Shown: positions 12,735 to 26,860, numbered from the stretch's first letter. The stretch is DNA of 64,000 nt from Albifimbria verrucaria (GCA_020081605.1 JAHREC010000018.1:4588001-4652000), one strand, 5' to 3'. Made by a program: numbers and translations. Notes: generated by a model not told the origin, from the sequence alone.

Positions 12735-13825
12735 ACTGAGGCTTAGCGAAGGACTTTGGGTCATGCATTGGGGCGTTTTTTTCTGGCGTTTGGGGATTGT
12801 TAGCACATATACGACATGGTGCACAATTAGGCAAATCGAGGACTTTATTTCATCAACGGGCATATACACGGCGCTCGGCATTTTTCATCATTCTTTCTCT
12901 TGGACGGCAAATGATTCCCAACAGACCCGGCATTCATATTCACACATAATGGAAATGGGGCTTTTGTTTTCTAGAGTATATGGTAAAGGCGCTGGGTGAA
13001 GGAAAGGTAGCGAAAAGCATAGGACACGACACGACATCATATTGAGACGAGTAAAGTTGGTTTGCAGATCTACCCATCATCTGTATGAGATCTCTTATTA
13101 ACAGGAGGGCATCAACAGAGGTAGTAACAGCGATGCGCAAGACAGGAGCCTAGATAATGTGTTCCTAGTATGATGGGACAAGGGTGAATAAATATACAAT
13201 TAACATAAATTGACATGGTCCCGCTTCCATTCCTGATCAGAAACGAACCAGCTAGATGAAGGACGTCTGACGTCTTGGTGGGAAATTGTAGCTGTTGTCG
13301 AATCATCACATGTCTCTTCACTATTCCAACTATACACATTATGTAGGCTTGAGGCAGCCGACATACTGATAATTAAGCCGGTCAATCACGGTAAATTTCA
13401 ATCACAACGTTGTTGTTCCACTCATATTATGCAAAGGAGGCTCTTTTAAGATGGGCACGCAAACATGATATATTATTAGTTATTAAGTTATCTCTCCCGG
13501 GTATCAGAGACAAAACGGCAAAACGAATGCAAAAGGAAACTATACTGAAAAGCTACTAGAATTCTAGTGCTTATGTCCAGGTCTTTCTTCTCCCCACTGA
13601 AGGGGGATATAGCGTTGTTGCAAACCGATGTGGAAAAGTAAGTTGGTATCAGCGAAAGCAGTCTTGATAGGGTATCTTGGTATCTTGAAGAAATGCAGAA
13701 CCTTCCTTCCATGCCCAACCCTTTCATGCGTGTTCTTGTTTTTTGGGGTTTCGAAATTTTCGTATCAGGTTATTTTGGGAGAGATCTGCTTCGTAGTGCC
13801 ATGCTACTCAGAGACAGCGCGCCCT
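12735..13825. other. Convergent intergenic region
   Basis: Holds the 3' ends of the histidine kinase (plus) and the PH-domain gene (minus). AT content rises around 13.1-13.6 kb. No coding feature is supported; the small frames here do not connect to splice sites. Confidence 0.6.
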
Positions 13826-15665
13826 CTAGGCGGCGGCAGTGACAGCCGGGGTGGTGGTAGCCACGTTCTCGGGCTTAGCCTCAGGCTCGGCAGCGACCGG
13901 CTTGGCAGGCTCCTCAGTGGCGACCTCAGCGGGAGTCTCCTCGGGCTTGGCCTCGGCATCGGTAGCCTTGACGGTCTCCTCCTTCGCAGCCTCAGCCTCA
14001 ACGGGCTTCTCCTCAGCCTTGGGAGTGGTCTTGCCCTTGATGGTGGCACGGAACTTGGAGAAGGCGCTCAGAGGAGACTTCTCCTCACCCTCAGCGGGAG
14101 AAGGAGACTTGTCACGCTTGCCAAAGGCGAAGGGAAGAGAAGACTTGCGCTTCTCCTTGACATCCTTCTTGGTCTCGCCGTTGGTGGCAGTGGCGGCAGG
14201 GACCTCAGTGGTCTCGACGGGGACGGTGGCAGGGTTGGCAACGTCAACAGCCAGGGAGTGGTGGTCTCAACGGGAGGAATGACGGGAGCGGTCTCAGTGG
14301 CAGCGGGGACCTCGGCCTCCTTGGGGGCCTCAGTGGCCTCAACGGGCTTAGCCTCGGCGGCCTTCTTCTCCTTCTTGCCGAAAACACCACCGAAGAAGCT
14401 GTTGCGCTTGGAAGCAGTAGGCTTCTCCTTAGGGGCCTCCTCAGTCTTAGGAGACTCGACCTCAACAGGCTTGTCCTCAGCGACGGGGGCAGCGACAGGG
14501 GCGTCGGCAACGACCTCAGCAGCAGGGGCCTCCTCGACCTTGGGGCCTCAACCTCGGCGGGCTTGTCCTCAACAGCAGGGACAACAGCCTCGGGGGCGAC
14601 GACGGCAGCGGGCTCCTCGGCCTTGACCTCGTCCTTCTTCTCCTCCTTCTTGCCGAAGCCGAAGAAAGAAGTGCGCTTGCGGCTAGCAGAGCGGCGCTTG
14701 GGCTCCTCAGCCTTGAGCTCCTCCTTGGCAGCCTCCTTGGGGTCTCCTCCTCCTTGACAGCCTCCTCAACCTTGGGGTCTCCTCGGTCTTGGCAGCCTCC
14801 TCCTTGACAGGCTCGGCCTCCTTCTTAACAGGGACAACGGGCTTGAAGCTCTCGAGAGTCTGCTTGTAGGTCTCAGCCTCGACAACGGTGGCGCTCAGCT
14901 CCTTGGCCTCAGCAATCTTGAGCTTGAGCTGGGCAACCCAGTTGTCGCGCTCAGCGGTGGTGGCGGCCTTGAAGGTGTGCTTGTTGCCCTTGGAAGTCAG
15001 GTGGAACTTGTTGGAGCCATCGGTCTCAGGCTCGGTGGCATCAGACTAACGGGGAGGTGTTAGCAAGTTTTGAGACAGGAAGCTAAGCGGTTCGTCTGCT
15101 TACCAGGTTGATGATGCTGGAGGGGTCTTCTTGTCACCGACGAACAGGAGACCCTTGCCGGTGTGGGAAGCCCAGGCGATGTTGGCGTGGGCAGTCTCAG
15201 TGGACTTCTCGCTCTTCTGGTAAGCGGCGAGAGACTTGGGCTCCACGGCCTCAGTGCCGAAGAAGAAGAACTCCTTGCTAGCGATCAGGTTCCTGCGAAA
15301 GCACCAGTCAGCAACTACATCTTATATCGGTGTCCCGATGAAGCGGACTAAGCCGTCTCGCAGGTTTGCAGGGCGTCGCTTACTTGGGAAGCTCAGGCCC
15401 TGAGCCTTGTGGCTCAGGTAGCCCTCCTCGATGGGCTTAGCCTCCTCCTCCTTCTTCTCTTCGGGCTTGGCGGCCTCAGTCTCAGCAGCGGCCTCGGTGG
15501 TCTCGACAGGCTTGGTCTCCTCAGCAGCGACGACGGGGGCGGCCTCGGTGGCCACAACGGGAGTCTCCTCGACGGGCTTAGTCTCGACAGCAGCGGGAGC
15601 GGCAATGGTGGTAGCGGAGTCTCCTCCTTGGGGAGCTCGACGACGGGCTTCTGTTCCTCGGCCAT
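13826..15665 (-). CDS. PH-domain, Ala/Glu/Lys-rich protein, Meu6-like
   Basis: Exons on the minus strand: 15384-15665, 15104-15292 and 13826-15045, with GTAAGC donors. The restored length is about 565 residues. The first 90 residues are Ala/Glu/Val-rich. A pleckstrin-homology fold follows (about 95-230), starting at NLIASKEFFFFGTEA and ending with the typical C-terminal Trp helix, ERDNWVAQLKLKI. The C-terminal 330 residues are low-complexity, rich in EAPK/EET units, and carry three spaced aromatic-basic motifs: TSFFGFGKKEEKK, NSFFGGVFGKKEKK and SSLPFAFGKRDKS. The arrangement resembles fungal proteins annotated as meiotic expression up-regulated protein 6, which is a tentative family name. Lipid or membrane binding is inferred from the PH domain only. 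Seven breaks (15630-15633, 15386-15388, 15122-15125, 14774-14777, 14739-14742, 14542-14545, 14254-14256) sit in G runs, C on the coding strand. Adding one base at each gives 566 codons exactly. Confidence 0.8.
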
Positions 15666-16080
15666 TGTTGATGATGGAAATGGGGGTTTGGGGTATCTTA
15701 AGGGTGGGTATCACAACAAGAGGGTATTAAAAAGGAAAAGGAAAGAAAAGATCCAAATCCGAGATGAGTTTGGATGTCTGTAATTGGGATGGCACAGAAT
15801 GGTGTGAGGAAAGGAAGAGAGAAGGCAGGAAGAGGGAGAAGAGGAGGGAGGGTTGGGCTTCTTATTTGGTTCGAGGACCCTAGATTCAGGTACCCTGACT
15901 GGTTGACCTGGAGGTAGGTATGGGAGTCAATGTATGTAGGTACTAGAGGCCAGTAGCTTGAACAGCAGGGTACGGCCGCGAAGGTACCTCCTACTTGGAG
16001 GTACACAAGGTACTCAAGGTACTGTACTGCTGTACCGCGTGTACGGAGTACCGGGCAGAGTACGTGCAACGAAATTATCT

Positions 16081-16172
16081 GGATCGGATTGGATTGGATT
16101 GGATTGGATCGGGCTGGGCTGGGCTGGGCAAGGTGTGGTCTGGTGTGGTCTGGTGTGTGGTCTGGGCTGGCC
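16081..16172. repeat. Compound tract (GGATT)n(GGGCT)n(GGTCTGGTGT)n
   Basis: Three successive short-unit arrays, each about 20-35 bp, lie about 420 bp upstream of the PH-domain gene start. Just before them (15.96-16.06 kb) is a GTAC-rich island. Confidence 0.85.
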
Positions 16173-18860
16173 TGACCTCTACCTGACGCTTGCCTACCTC
16201 ATTCTCCCTGGCGCCAAAGAGGCGTCCAGCAAGGAAGGGAGGTACATTATTATGATAGCCAAAGTACCCGTGTCTCTAGAACGCTTCATCAAGTGCCAAG
16301 GCATGACAGCTGTGCGACTGGTTGGTCAGGCGGGTGGGTTTCTACCTCAACGGCAGTCCCTTGATATTTTTCTTTGTTTTTACTCCCTTTACTTTCTTTT
16401 TTTACTTTTACTTTTAACCTGGAAGGGGTACGATGCACTATAGTGGAGGTACCCTTGCAGAGGTTGACGGTACTTTGATACGCGGGATGGGATGGCTATA
16501 GGCTGGTTCTTGGGTTCCTTCTAACTACCCCTTCCCTTGATGCCCCTACAATCTTCCGTTTAAGAGGGCCCCTTTCGCTCCCTTTCTCTGGGCAGAGAGG
16601 ACGACGAACGAGGGTCGTGGGAGCCGGTACGCACCACGTACCCCTGCTGCGGATACCTTGAGAGTGGATGATCATATCGGTACCTAGCCAAGGGGCTCTT
16701 CGGGTTGTTGGACCACGAGTCGTTGAGGCTGCGAGGGCAGAGTAAGTGAGGTCGGTAGGTTCGTAGATGAGTGGCCGACCACCGCATGCACCGTACCTGG
16801 CGCGGCGGCCAGACGTCGGGAAGATGTCGTGTCTACGCAGACTCTCCACAACAACAACGATGCAAATCAAGTCAAGTCACTGTTGCCGTGAGGCGTGCGT
16901 GCAACGCAACCGTCCCTTACTGACCTGAGGCTGCTTTGATGTCCGTCTTGATCATGCTGGGGCTGTCTGAGTGGGTAATAAGGCTGGCCCGTGCTGCATT
17001 AAGCGAGTGGGCCGAAATTGCAGACCCGTCGAGTGGAGCGAGCCAGCGCTGCGTTGCCTTGCAGGTACAGTACAGACGTGCATCATTAGTGTGTACCCGG
17101 TACGGAAGCGCTTTACCGTTGCCAGGTCCTCTCCTCTGCTGCTGCTCAACCACGGTCTGCTGTCCTTGGGCACGGTCGGTACCAATTAACGGTATAGGTA
17201 CCTCGAACGGTCGCAGGCAAGGCACACTCAGGTAGGGACCGTCCTGCACCCATGACGCGACGTACCGCTACCTGTAGTACCTACCTACTTTGCTGCTGTA
17301 CCTTACCACACCCGGTTCCATAAATTTCGATGCAACATCCGCGCTTCGTATATCTGCCGCCATTGTGTCGAAACACGCTGCCAACCCTGGCCAGGCCAAT
17401 TGCTCAAGCAACACGCGATCCTTGGACAAAGGGTTCAAACCCTATCTATCCTCTTCTGAGCAATCGATGCGAATCGTTGCTACTGCCCTGCTCTGCCCTG
17501 TCCTGCCCATCGCTGACACGTAGAAGCCGAGCCAAACCAACGCTAGAACCACGGCTTAGATCCGTGCCCAAACTTCGCTAGCACGACACGACGAAGCATT
17601 TATCATCTTGCAGATCCTAGCATGCGGATACGTTCCGTTGCCGTCCCTCAGCAAAAAGCATCATAAACATGGCTCCCAACCTGACAAGGCATTGAGACAC
17701 AAACGAGCCCATCCCCTAAGCCAGAGGGCCCGGCAACCGGTATCGACCAACCAGCCATGCCTTGCTGAGATTGATCCCTTGCGCTCTTCGCCTGGATTGC
17801 CTGCCCTCAAAAACAGCCGAAGCACGTCTCCTTGTTTCGTGAGGAACCCGCTTTTGCATTTCGGCCGCGACACCCACTGATGGATCCCATGGTCCCTGCT
17901 CCGACAATCAACAAAGCAAAAAAGATTTTTGTTTGCACGAGGCCTGTCCGGCGACGATGATGTGTGGTTCAATTTCTCTGCCGACCCCTGCTCCAAGATG
18001 AGATGGCTGCCACACCCCTGTCCTTCGTGCCTTGGCCCTTGGCACCTTGCAGTCCATCCAAAGTTAGCTCCGTGGGAACGGCAATCAAATGCAGGAATCG
18101 AAATTTCACATCAAGTACGGCGGCGCTTTCGTTAGTGGTGGGGATCGTCCCAGCTAAAATAATCCTCGTCCGGACCTCATGACCCTGCACACTTCATCGA
18201 CCCTCGCTGGCCAGGCGATGGGACCATCTGCTCTCTGACCCTAAAGAGATCCTGGAATTATTAAGAGGCAAGGGTGGGTTAGCTTTTGCCATTGCTGCAG
18301 AGACGAGCTTCGAAACGAACACCAGGGGATGGCGCTTCTCACGGGACAGGAGGGCCTTTATTTCCGCACGGAACCCGGGAACACCAAGGCCTCCACTATC
18401 GCGGACGTCCACGCAGTTTCGCGGATGCTACCTGACCTACCTACGCCCATGAGGGAGCAGAAAAAGAGCCCACTCGCACACAAGGACATCGACTGCTGCT
18501 AAGCCTGTGCATTGCTCCTGTAGCATCATTACTCGCCGCGTGACAGGACTGCTTCCCCCTCTCAATCCCAGTAAGGCGACCTGCACAGATGAAGCGCGGA
18601 TCACCATAGGTGCCATTGTCATCCCCACCACACACACTCTCTCTTAGTCAACGTGGCCCGCCCTGTGAGTGATTGGAACCTGACCAATGCCATCGCGTTT
18701 GCCGAGATATCAGTAACGGACATCCACCGGTTGGGTGGTGTGAGCGCATGTAGGTGGGATGCGAGCTGCAGGTAGGCAATCTGAATCACAGTTAATTACT
18801 AACAACAGGTCGATGATCAGAGGTCAATCAATTTCAGGCTCTCTATCCGTGTCTCTGCGT

Positions 18861-18893
18861 GAGAGAGAGAGAGTGAGAAAGAGAGAAAGAGAG
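18861..18893. repeat. GA dinucleotide tract
   Basis: Imperfect (GA)n with GTGA and GAAA interruptions. No adjacent gene. Confidence 0.8.
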
Positions 18894-21800
18894 CACTGAC
18901 GCTCCCCAGGCTGAGTCAGGGCTTTGCTTGGGTCCCCGGTATGGAAAGCGAAAGTCCGATTAAAACAAGAGAGATGGCCAAAGTAAAATTAATACAAAAG
19001 GCACCTTATTTGTGACCTTACGTTGATTACGGTAGTGGGGAATGGGACGGTTGGAGGTTACCGTCGACGCTATTGAGCCAGCGCACTACAGGCAGCAAAG
19101 TAAACACATGGGTCCTTTTTCTTCTTCCTTACAGTAGCCTCCATGCGGGTCCAACAAGCAGATCGTCCCACTTGACTTGTCACCGTTACCGTGCTGACCA
19201 AACGGCGTTAGCGAAGCAACCAGGGGATTATCGACAAAGGGAAAAGAAGGGTTCTCGATAGGGGACCAAGCGAAGGATAGAGAGAGAAAGAGGAGAGGGA
19301 AAAAAGGGCCCGTCGTTTGCACTGAAAAAAGGGGATAGAATAGCGATCGCGTAAAATCCAAGCTGGTAAGGCGCTATGCATCTTGTGACTTTGCACATGG
19401 CCTGGCTTGCATTACATCGGAAAATAGCGACTCTATAATACGACGATTACCAGTCTCGGATGTGTTGCTGCACCTCAAGTAGACAACGGTCGGCTTGATG
19501 CGTCGCCGTTTTATGTGCAGCGACAGGGCAGAGCAAGGTACGTATTAGCATGCATGTACCTCGAGGTAGGTATTGGTTTGGGAAGACGGATGTACCTGTA
19601 CTTGACGAGCGGTGCAACCTGGTACCAGCGCTCGGCATTTGTAGGTCTGTATCGTCAAAGGTGCATGTGCATGTGCACGCAGGTATGTGGATGGCGTGAT
19701 GTCAGCGTACTTTGTGTGTATGGCAGTCCATCCCATCAATCAATCCTCCTTCAGCACAGCAAAGCCGCCCGCGCCTTGACACTGCCCGCAAGGACGTGCA
19801 ATGCATCACGACACTATGCACTGCGCTGCACTGCACCACGCTGGGTCTGCCTTATGGCCTCTGTCGTCGACTGGGACTGGGACTGGGGCTACTCATCACC
19901 GTCACGCACGTCCATCTCGCACGCACCATCTACGCCACACCCTCCTCGTTAGACACTGTTAACCATCTCATGCGCTATGTGAGGTCTTCCTCGGCTTGCT
20001 GCCCTGCCGCTCTTCCCCCTCCCCTCCTCCCGTGGTGGTCCATGTGACTCGTGCAGGAGGTTGCAGCATGAACCTGTATGACGGCCGAGGCGACTGCACG
20101 CATGCGCCATGCGCCAAACCTGAATACAGGACGGGCAAGCGAGCGTCGCTCTGGGTGTGGTGGTTCATCCCGGCTGCTCGCCAGTGAGACAACGGGTCTT
20201 GGCGGCTTCTCGCTCGAGAATGAGACCTTGTAGAAGAAATGCGCTCCCCCGTTGCCCCCTTACCTCATGGGCATGGCATAGCGTGCCTTGGGAGACACGA
20301 GCATGCCATGGTATGGTGAAGCTCAACTTTTGTCTGGTGCGTGCGTATTTTGATAACTCGATCGGCAGGTCCTCGTGATCTGCCATGGTTCCGCCGTGAT
20401 CCGCCTTGGCTGGCTCCATCTCCAGCAGAGTACATAGGGACGCCGACGCCCTATCGCCAACACGCCTCCTCCCTCCATGGCCAGCCCACGCCATCCACGG
20501 GGGTTCATTTCATGTGTCTGGGGCTAGCAGACGGTGGCGGCCAACGACATCTCAATGGCCGGTGCGCTACTGCTTGTCCCAAGCGGTGCGTCCGCTTATT
20601 AGATGCTTAGATCCACCACCCACAGACTCTCCAATCTCTCCTGCTGGTGCTCAGCTGAGTCTTGGCCAGGGAACCAGCCCTTCGTTGCTAGCGCATCGAA
20701 CAAACACTTGAAACTAGATAGAGATTCTGCTAATTTCCTGTACGGGGTGAAAGACATGGTGTCTGTCTGAAGTATCCCGTCGTATACCGTTAGCGCTCGT
20801 GCACAGATGCAGATGCTGGAATATCCAATGTCCTCGATCGCGATGAGTCGTTCACCGCACATGACGGTCAAGGCCCCTTTAATTCCCATCCCATTGACGG
20901 TGGGACGTGGCCGGAGCCGGAGACAGAAACGGCACCCCGTTCGGCGATCACCACGCCTTCATTCCCGCCCTTGCCCAGTCGCCCCTTCTAGGCTCCTGTC
21001 TGTCTGGCCTGTCGGGGGAGGCTTTTCGAGATATTGTCTCTCCATCTACAAGACCCCGTCCCGTTCATAACTAATCCCTTCACCCACCTGCGACAGGCGC
21101 CTGCTCCTTGCTCCTACTGCTGGGCAACGATCCGTCCCACATGTCTGTTTCTTCCCCGGACAAGCCCGCGCTCAGGGTAGTAGTCATTGTAATTTGCAAA
21201 CCTGAACCAGTCAGCCTCTGGAAATTGGAAGCGCTTGGACCAGACCAATAATAACCACCATAGGCGCCTCAACTCTTATCCCCAAAAGCAGACAGACGCG
21301 AGCCCACAAGGCTGCTTGCTTATCACGGCATTCGACGCTGCTAAAAGTGGGAAAAGATACTAAAGCAGGCCACGTCCGTCGTCATGGCCAGCACCAAGAG
21401 CGAGAGAGCCTCCAGCATGGGGGCATGATATGTGTCAGCTCACCAATCGTCCATTTGATGCAGACTCGATGGAGCACGGGCACAATCACCAAGGATCTTC
21501 GTGGCCGTTGCCATCCTTCGATCTCGCCTTGGAAAAACAAGAGTGGCAGATCGCATGAATCTGCACGTCAGACTTTGTCTTCCACATACGGCATGTAAGT
21601 TGAGGCGAAACGTTTGCGACTCCACATGAAGTCCTGGTTTTTTTCCTCTTTTGCGGAATCGCCTGACACCAGCCCGATATTATTCAAGGACTTTTGCCGT
21701 TTGTTTTGCCTCCGTTGCGTATACCGGGATCTTCGATGTCTTTGTCTCCACTGCCATCCCTCCATGCCTTTGCAAATTCTTGGCCACTCATCACTCAACA

Positions 21801-24300
21801 TCACCAACGCTTGTAAGCAACGTCGCCATGTCGCCCGACCAGGTCCATCTTACACGCAAAGATCGCCGTTTCGCCAAGCAGGCATGGGCCCTGCAGTGAC
21901 TGTGGGCCTTTGATATGCCAGCGTTTATAGAAGTTTTGTATGTGCTTGCCTCATCCTGGCCCTGGAATTCCGGGTCATCGTGCCAAGGACTTGACAGCAG
22001 GAGAATTTCTGAAGCAGACCCAGTTATTGGATCCTTTGCGTGGATGTGTGACTCAACGCACTCAAGCTCCACCGTTACCAGAACTTGCGTATGCGCCTGA
22101 GCGAGGAGGGTAAAAGTAATGCCCCAACACTGGCAACGCAAGACTCTTGAAGACAAGATCACATGGCTGCGCTCTGAAACGTGAAATGAATTGGTTCTGC
22201 CTGGGCGAATCCTACGCACATTGTGTTTTGCCTCGAAAGTACCTCATGTCGCCATCTCCTGCAGGGTGATGCTATCGAGCTGATCGCACTGCCATGATCA
22301 TCAGGAGACGCTCGCAGTGATACCCACCATCTTCAACCCTCCTTGAACTCACCGCCTCCGGGGCGGTCCAGACCGTTGATCATGTGCTGGTTCCCCGAGG
22401 AAAGACGGCCGCCCATTTGCAGTGCATGCAAGCAGAGTCAGTGCATCGCTTGATCGGCAAGGGACACTTATTCCATGTCAAGTATAGACACCGGCTCTCT
22501 ATAAGCCGAGCTCGCACTGCGATGCCTGCACTGCCGATATACGAGCGAGAAAGACAAACCAGGGCGCCCTCTCGCCACCCATTGGACGGCCATGCATGAG
22601 AAAACGTGGGATGGCATTGACGAACTACAGCCCGGCTTACACACCAAAACGAAGCCTGGTGTCTCTCCGCCACTGCGCCCATACGCATCCTAGACTAGTC
22701 GCAGTAGAAACGCGCACGCGACCTCTACGTCAGGAATGGCGATTATCGGCACCATTGAAACGGTGTTGCAGCCCCCGCTTCCATGCAGGTCGCACGCTCC
22801 TCCTTTCTCGCCTGCTCGCCTCGGCTTCCGATGGCAAGGTCTCAAGACGACATGATGAAGCCGGTGACGGCCGGCGGAGTTACTGGAAGTGAATGTAACG
22901 CTAGTGACAGAATATCGTCTTATCTTCCCAACCTGAGTAGTTGGTGTGACTGCTGTGACCGCCCGCATGCCTGAAGTTAGAGTGCTGTGCCATGTCTGCC
23001 AATGAGGATTAACATCATAACGTGGGGAGAGTAACCAAGAGCCATAAGCCTCACGTGTTGTAGCAGGATTGGCATTGGCTGCTGCAGAGAGTCAGAGGCT
23101 GATTCTTTGGCTCAGAGAGGCTTTCGAACGCAGGTACACGGATCATGTTCGCAGCCACTTAAGGCTGTCCTCGTAGATTCGCTGCATGTGAAATCCCAAA
23201 TAGTATAGAAGATGGCGCTGATCAGCCCGAACCAACGATTAGGATGAAAACATCGCTGCATATTTATCCTGATTCCTTCTACCCAAGCTAGGTATTCTTG
23301 CGGTACTCATATTTACTCTTTGTTTGCATTCTTTCCTACCACTGGCGAAAATATCTGAGTATATCATTGCTTCCTTAGGCTTGGTGACACAATATAGAAG
23401 TGCTTGAAGTCATTCATTATATTGTACCACTAGTTCCACTTCATCGATGATGCTATCGCTTATGGTATTGTATGTTGAACTTGGCTTTGCTTGTCACGCT
23501 TCTGCACCTCTTGATTGGAAGGTCGAGCTACAGTGACCTCCTCTACCAACGCATTGCGAAGAGACTTTGTACCGGTGCTCTTTATCCCTTTTGAGCTCAG
23601 CACGAGTCCGTATGCTCTGAATAAGGAACTAATCTCTGTTAAAAATCCCGAGGCCTTCTTGTTCCATATGTATCATAGCATTCTTAGACAGCTCCATAAC
23701 ATGATGACTTCGTAGACGTGAGATGAAAGACGTTCGTAGTCGTCTTCCTTCGTAACCCTTTAATATCTTGAGGAGACTTTTCGTGGTTTCTGATCCTCGT
23801 TCGTGCGTATTTGAGGCTTCGAAATGCCAGCTTCTTCCTCGAGTATCCGTTCGATCATATCTTTCCATCTGATGACTTCGGGCTGGCTTCAGTCGTATAG
23901 GACGTATACAACTCGGATTCACACGATAGTCGTTGGCTTGGAGACCACTATGGCCGTATTATTGTATTTGGGGGCGCTTTGAAGGTCTCGTTTTTGTCCA
24001 AATGAGCGCTACGATGCCTCGTGTGTATGGAGGGAAGACAGAACCGCCGACCTCTCGCCAGAGGCACACTGTGTACCAAGTCGAACTTGGCGTCGTAAAT
24101 GATGGCTGGAGCTGAAACCGAGGAAATCGTCGTAAACACTTTCGTGAATATTTTCATCTGTTATCTGCAGAAAGACCCCTACAATTTGAGTTCGAAACGC
24201 CGTGGGAGAGAGAGGAGCATAAGAGACAAAGAGTAAGGATACTGTACAGGACGCACTGACTTTTCGTCAGGAACAAAGCCGCTATCGAAACTACATCCTT

Positions 24301-24345
24301 AGCATGGTGATACGGTACCGGTACAGTACTGTACAGTACCGAAGG
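24301..24345. repeat. GTAC-rich palindromic cluster
   Basis: Five GTAC cores occur at 5-6 bp spacing (GGTACCGGTACAGTACTGTA then CAGTACCG). Similar clusters occur at 16.0, 25.8, 35.3, 49.4 and 60.85 kb, all intergenic. Confidence 0.7.
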
Positions 24346-24517
24346 CAGGAGGACCTGAACTTCAGGTTCTTGTTGGGAGTATGTGCTGCTGTTCGGATCG
24401 TGGTGCATAGCCCCTGAATTGATCAAGTAATTCAGCTATCTCGGTATCGAGTTTGCTTTGAAAGAGACATAGGTTTATTTGTTGACAAGGGATGCAAGGG
24501 GTAGAGCAAAAGAGGGC

Positions 24518-24650
24518 TGCAGATCAAACAGATCTTAGGCTTGTAGATGAAAATATTCGTCAAAAATCAAGAAAATGGTATAAAATCAACAAGTTAATAT
24601 TCGAACATAATTACATGGTTATTAGAATTCTCTTCTAATTTACTTCTAAG
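24518..24650. repeat. AT-rich dispersed repeat, LTR-like fragment, copy B
   Basis: It begins TGCAGATCAAACAGATCTTA, matching the start of copy C at 35.5 kb. Its middle (ATTCGTC, AAATCA, TATAAAATCAACA, TTAATAT) aligns in order and spacing with copy A at 3.5 kb. The opposite terminus is not clear, so the end is approximate. Confidence 0.5.
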
Positions 24651-26749
24651 AAAAGCCCGCCTTTATATACTGGAATTCCTGTATTGCACCTTGTGGCCTT
24701 ATCTTATGGCATGGTAGTGAAGCTCTCAGGCTGGGTATATGAAACGACTTTTTGTTGCTGTACTGAGGATGATAGGTGTTATGCGTATTCTAGGTGCTGC
24801 AGCACCCTTTGTCAGACTCTAAGGGAAATGGACTCTTAAGGCGTACTAGGGCTTCTCATATTTCATTAACGCATGGCATAAACATGTGTGGTGGCACATA
24901 TGAGCAGTAGTAGCCTAGCCACGCACTCGTGGTACTTTACTAGACTTCCTCCGAGATGCGTCAAGTCGTTGGACCATATGTACGGGCTGAATTGACAGAC
25001 TTTCCATGAACATACTCTTACTATCTAGAGATGAAAGAAATACTTACTAGGATCTAGTTCATGCTCCTGCCTTTGTTCAGGCTCAAGCTCATGCACAACT
25101 TAAGAAAAGCACGAGTAGAAGAGAACAAGGCGAGACACCACTTCTCGTTCAACAGGTTGTAAGAAGGTCACGCGTATTTCAACTAGCTACCTAGACGCGT
25201 CAAACACTCTCCCTACAAGTTCATTGGGTCTTTCTGGTCTAGTTACATGTGAAGCAGGCAGAGAGGTAAGGGCCCACTCCTCTCCTCTCCCTCTCCTCTT
25301 CCTCTTCCGCCTCCTTTCATTTCCTTCCATCCCATCCACCTCACTCCGTCTCTCTACATCACCAGCAGACACACCACACAAAGCTTTAGTTGTGCACCTT
25401 TCTACCAAGTACCATCTTGGTCGTAAGATCACTCCTATTATCTTACCATCAGCTCTTGCTTCTTGTTGTTTCGCTCCGTCTTGCTTTGCTTTATCCTGTA
25501 AGTTAACTGCTTCTCCTCCTTGTCTTCCACCCATATTCCCTTAGGAGTCAGCAATCTCTTCGCGTATGAAGGAGTGCATGACCTTCTCCAACATATCAAT
25601 ACTACACAAGGCTCCTCTACAGTGAGCTATACCCCTATCCCTGCCTTTACTTCTTGTGAAGAAGGTTGGAGCCCACGTACCACCTCGCCTAGCAAACACG
25701 TCACATTCTTTGTTGCCCCGAGCGCCTGTTGCTACAGCACTTCACAAAGGAATCTCGCCTTGCCTCCGAGCTTCGACTCTTGTCGAAGTTAGTATACCGG
25801 TACCTACCGGTAGCATCGTCTTGCTTTCGAAGCCCTGCTACACATTAAGCTGTTTGCGGAACTGACGAGGGTATCTAGTCTTCGCAAATCAGTCATTTCA
25901 CAGAGGATCAGTGCTCTAGTTACCCACCGAGAATCAACACGTCGCAAACGCAAGACTAAGAACGTTCGGCATACCCTCACATGTGCTTCAAGGCCAAGTC
26001 AGCCATGAGCCCAGTTCATACGGCCTAGCTCCTCTTGCTCCCTACATCGCTCGTGCTCAAGCTCGTTTGAGATACACCGTTGATAACAACACAAACGAAC
26101 AGAGCTGCTCCTTGCTACTGACTCGGTCCCATCTAACTTTATGGGACTTACTGCAGTCCGTTGTTTACTGGCTTTCCTGACTACTCACGAATAGCTCCCA
26201 ACCTGGCTCTCGACTTGGCCTGGGATTGCTTCGTTGAGACACTCCCGAAGAATTAATCTTTGCTGTCGCTCACAGACAGCTTCGTTACGGGTGGAGGTGC
26301 GACTTACACGACACTAGCAACTTGCCCTGGCTTGCCGGCCTCGATCATTTACATTTGCTCCCTTTAGAAGGCATTGAATCTACTGCTGTACAGCTGAGGG
26401 TTCTTTATACACACGTGGCCAGCCTAATTCTCGCCTGAAAAGGGTGCGGTTGGAGCAACGCTATCGAGAAAACGCACTTTTACGTGTAAGTCAGGCAATT
26501 GTTTATTATTTTCCACTTTCATCCCGTTCCTTCCTCCAAGTGGAGACCTGGCAGTGGCAGCAGTGCTCCTTCCTTTCATGCATTGTGGCACTGGCTTCGC
26601 GCCTCGTGCACTCGCCTCAGAAAAGGCAATGCGGCTGGCTGTGCCACATTCTAAAACTTACAGCAAAACCGATTTCCCTCCTATGCTCTCAACCAGCTCT
26701 CTTCTATCTCCATCTCACCTCCTTTTGCACTACCTTGACTTGATTCACT

Positions 26750-26860
26750 CTCCTGCTCTCTCTCTCTCTCTCACTCACTCCTCTCTTCTTCTCTATTTCT
26801 TCTCTCCTTCTTCTTCTTTTCTGCCCCATCTCTTCTCCTCTTCTTCTCCATACTTCTCTA
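26750..26860. repeat. CT-rich pyrimidine tract upstream of the F-box-like gene
   Basis: A (TC)n run followed by about 80 bp of CT/TTC-rich sequence, 250-350 bp upstream of the start codon at 27106. Pyrimidine tracts of this kind are common in fungal core promoters and leaders, and it may mark the transcription start region. Confidence 0.6.

Noticed and set aside
17399..17464. tRNA-like element: ATTGCTC pairs with GAGCAAT 66 nt apart and encloses GGGTTCAAACCC
   Set aside because: The T-arm-like hairpin is not adjacent to the 3' stem, the loop is too short, and there is no D-arm or anticodon arm. It is most likely chance pairing.
25500..26200. Possible coding remnant of a retroelement (open, non-repetitive frames)
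   Set aside because: I could not recognise any reverse transcriptase, integrase or gag motif, even allowing for single-base losses.
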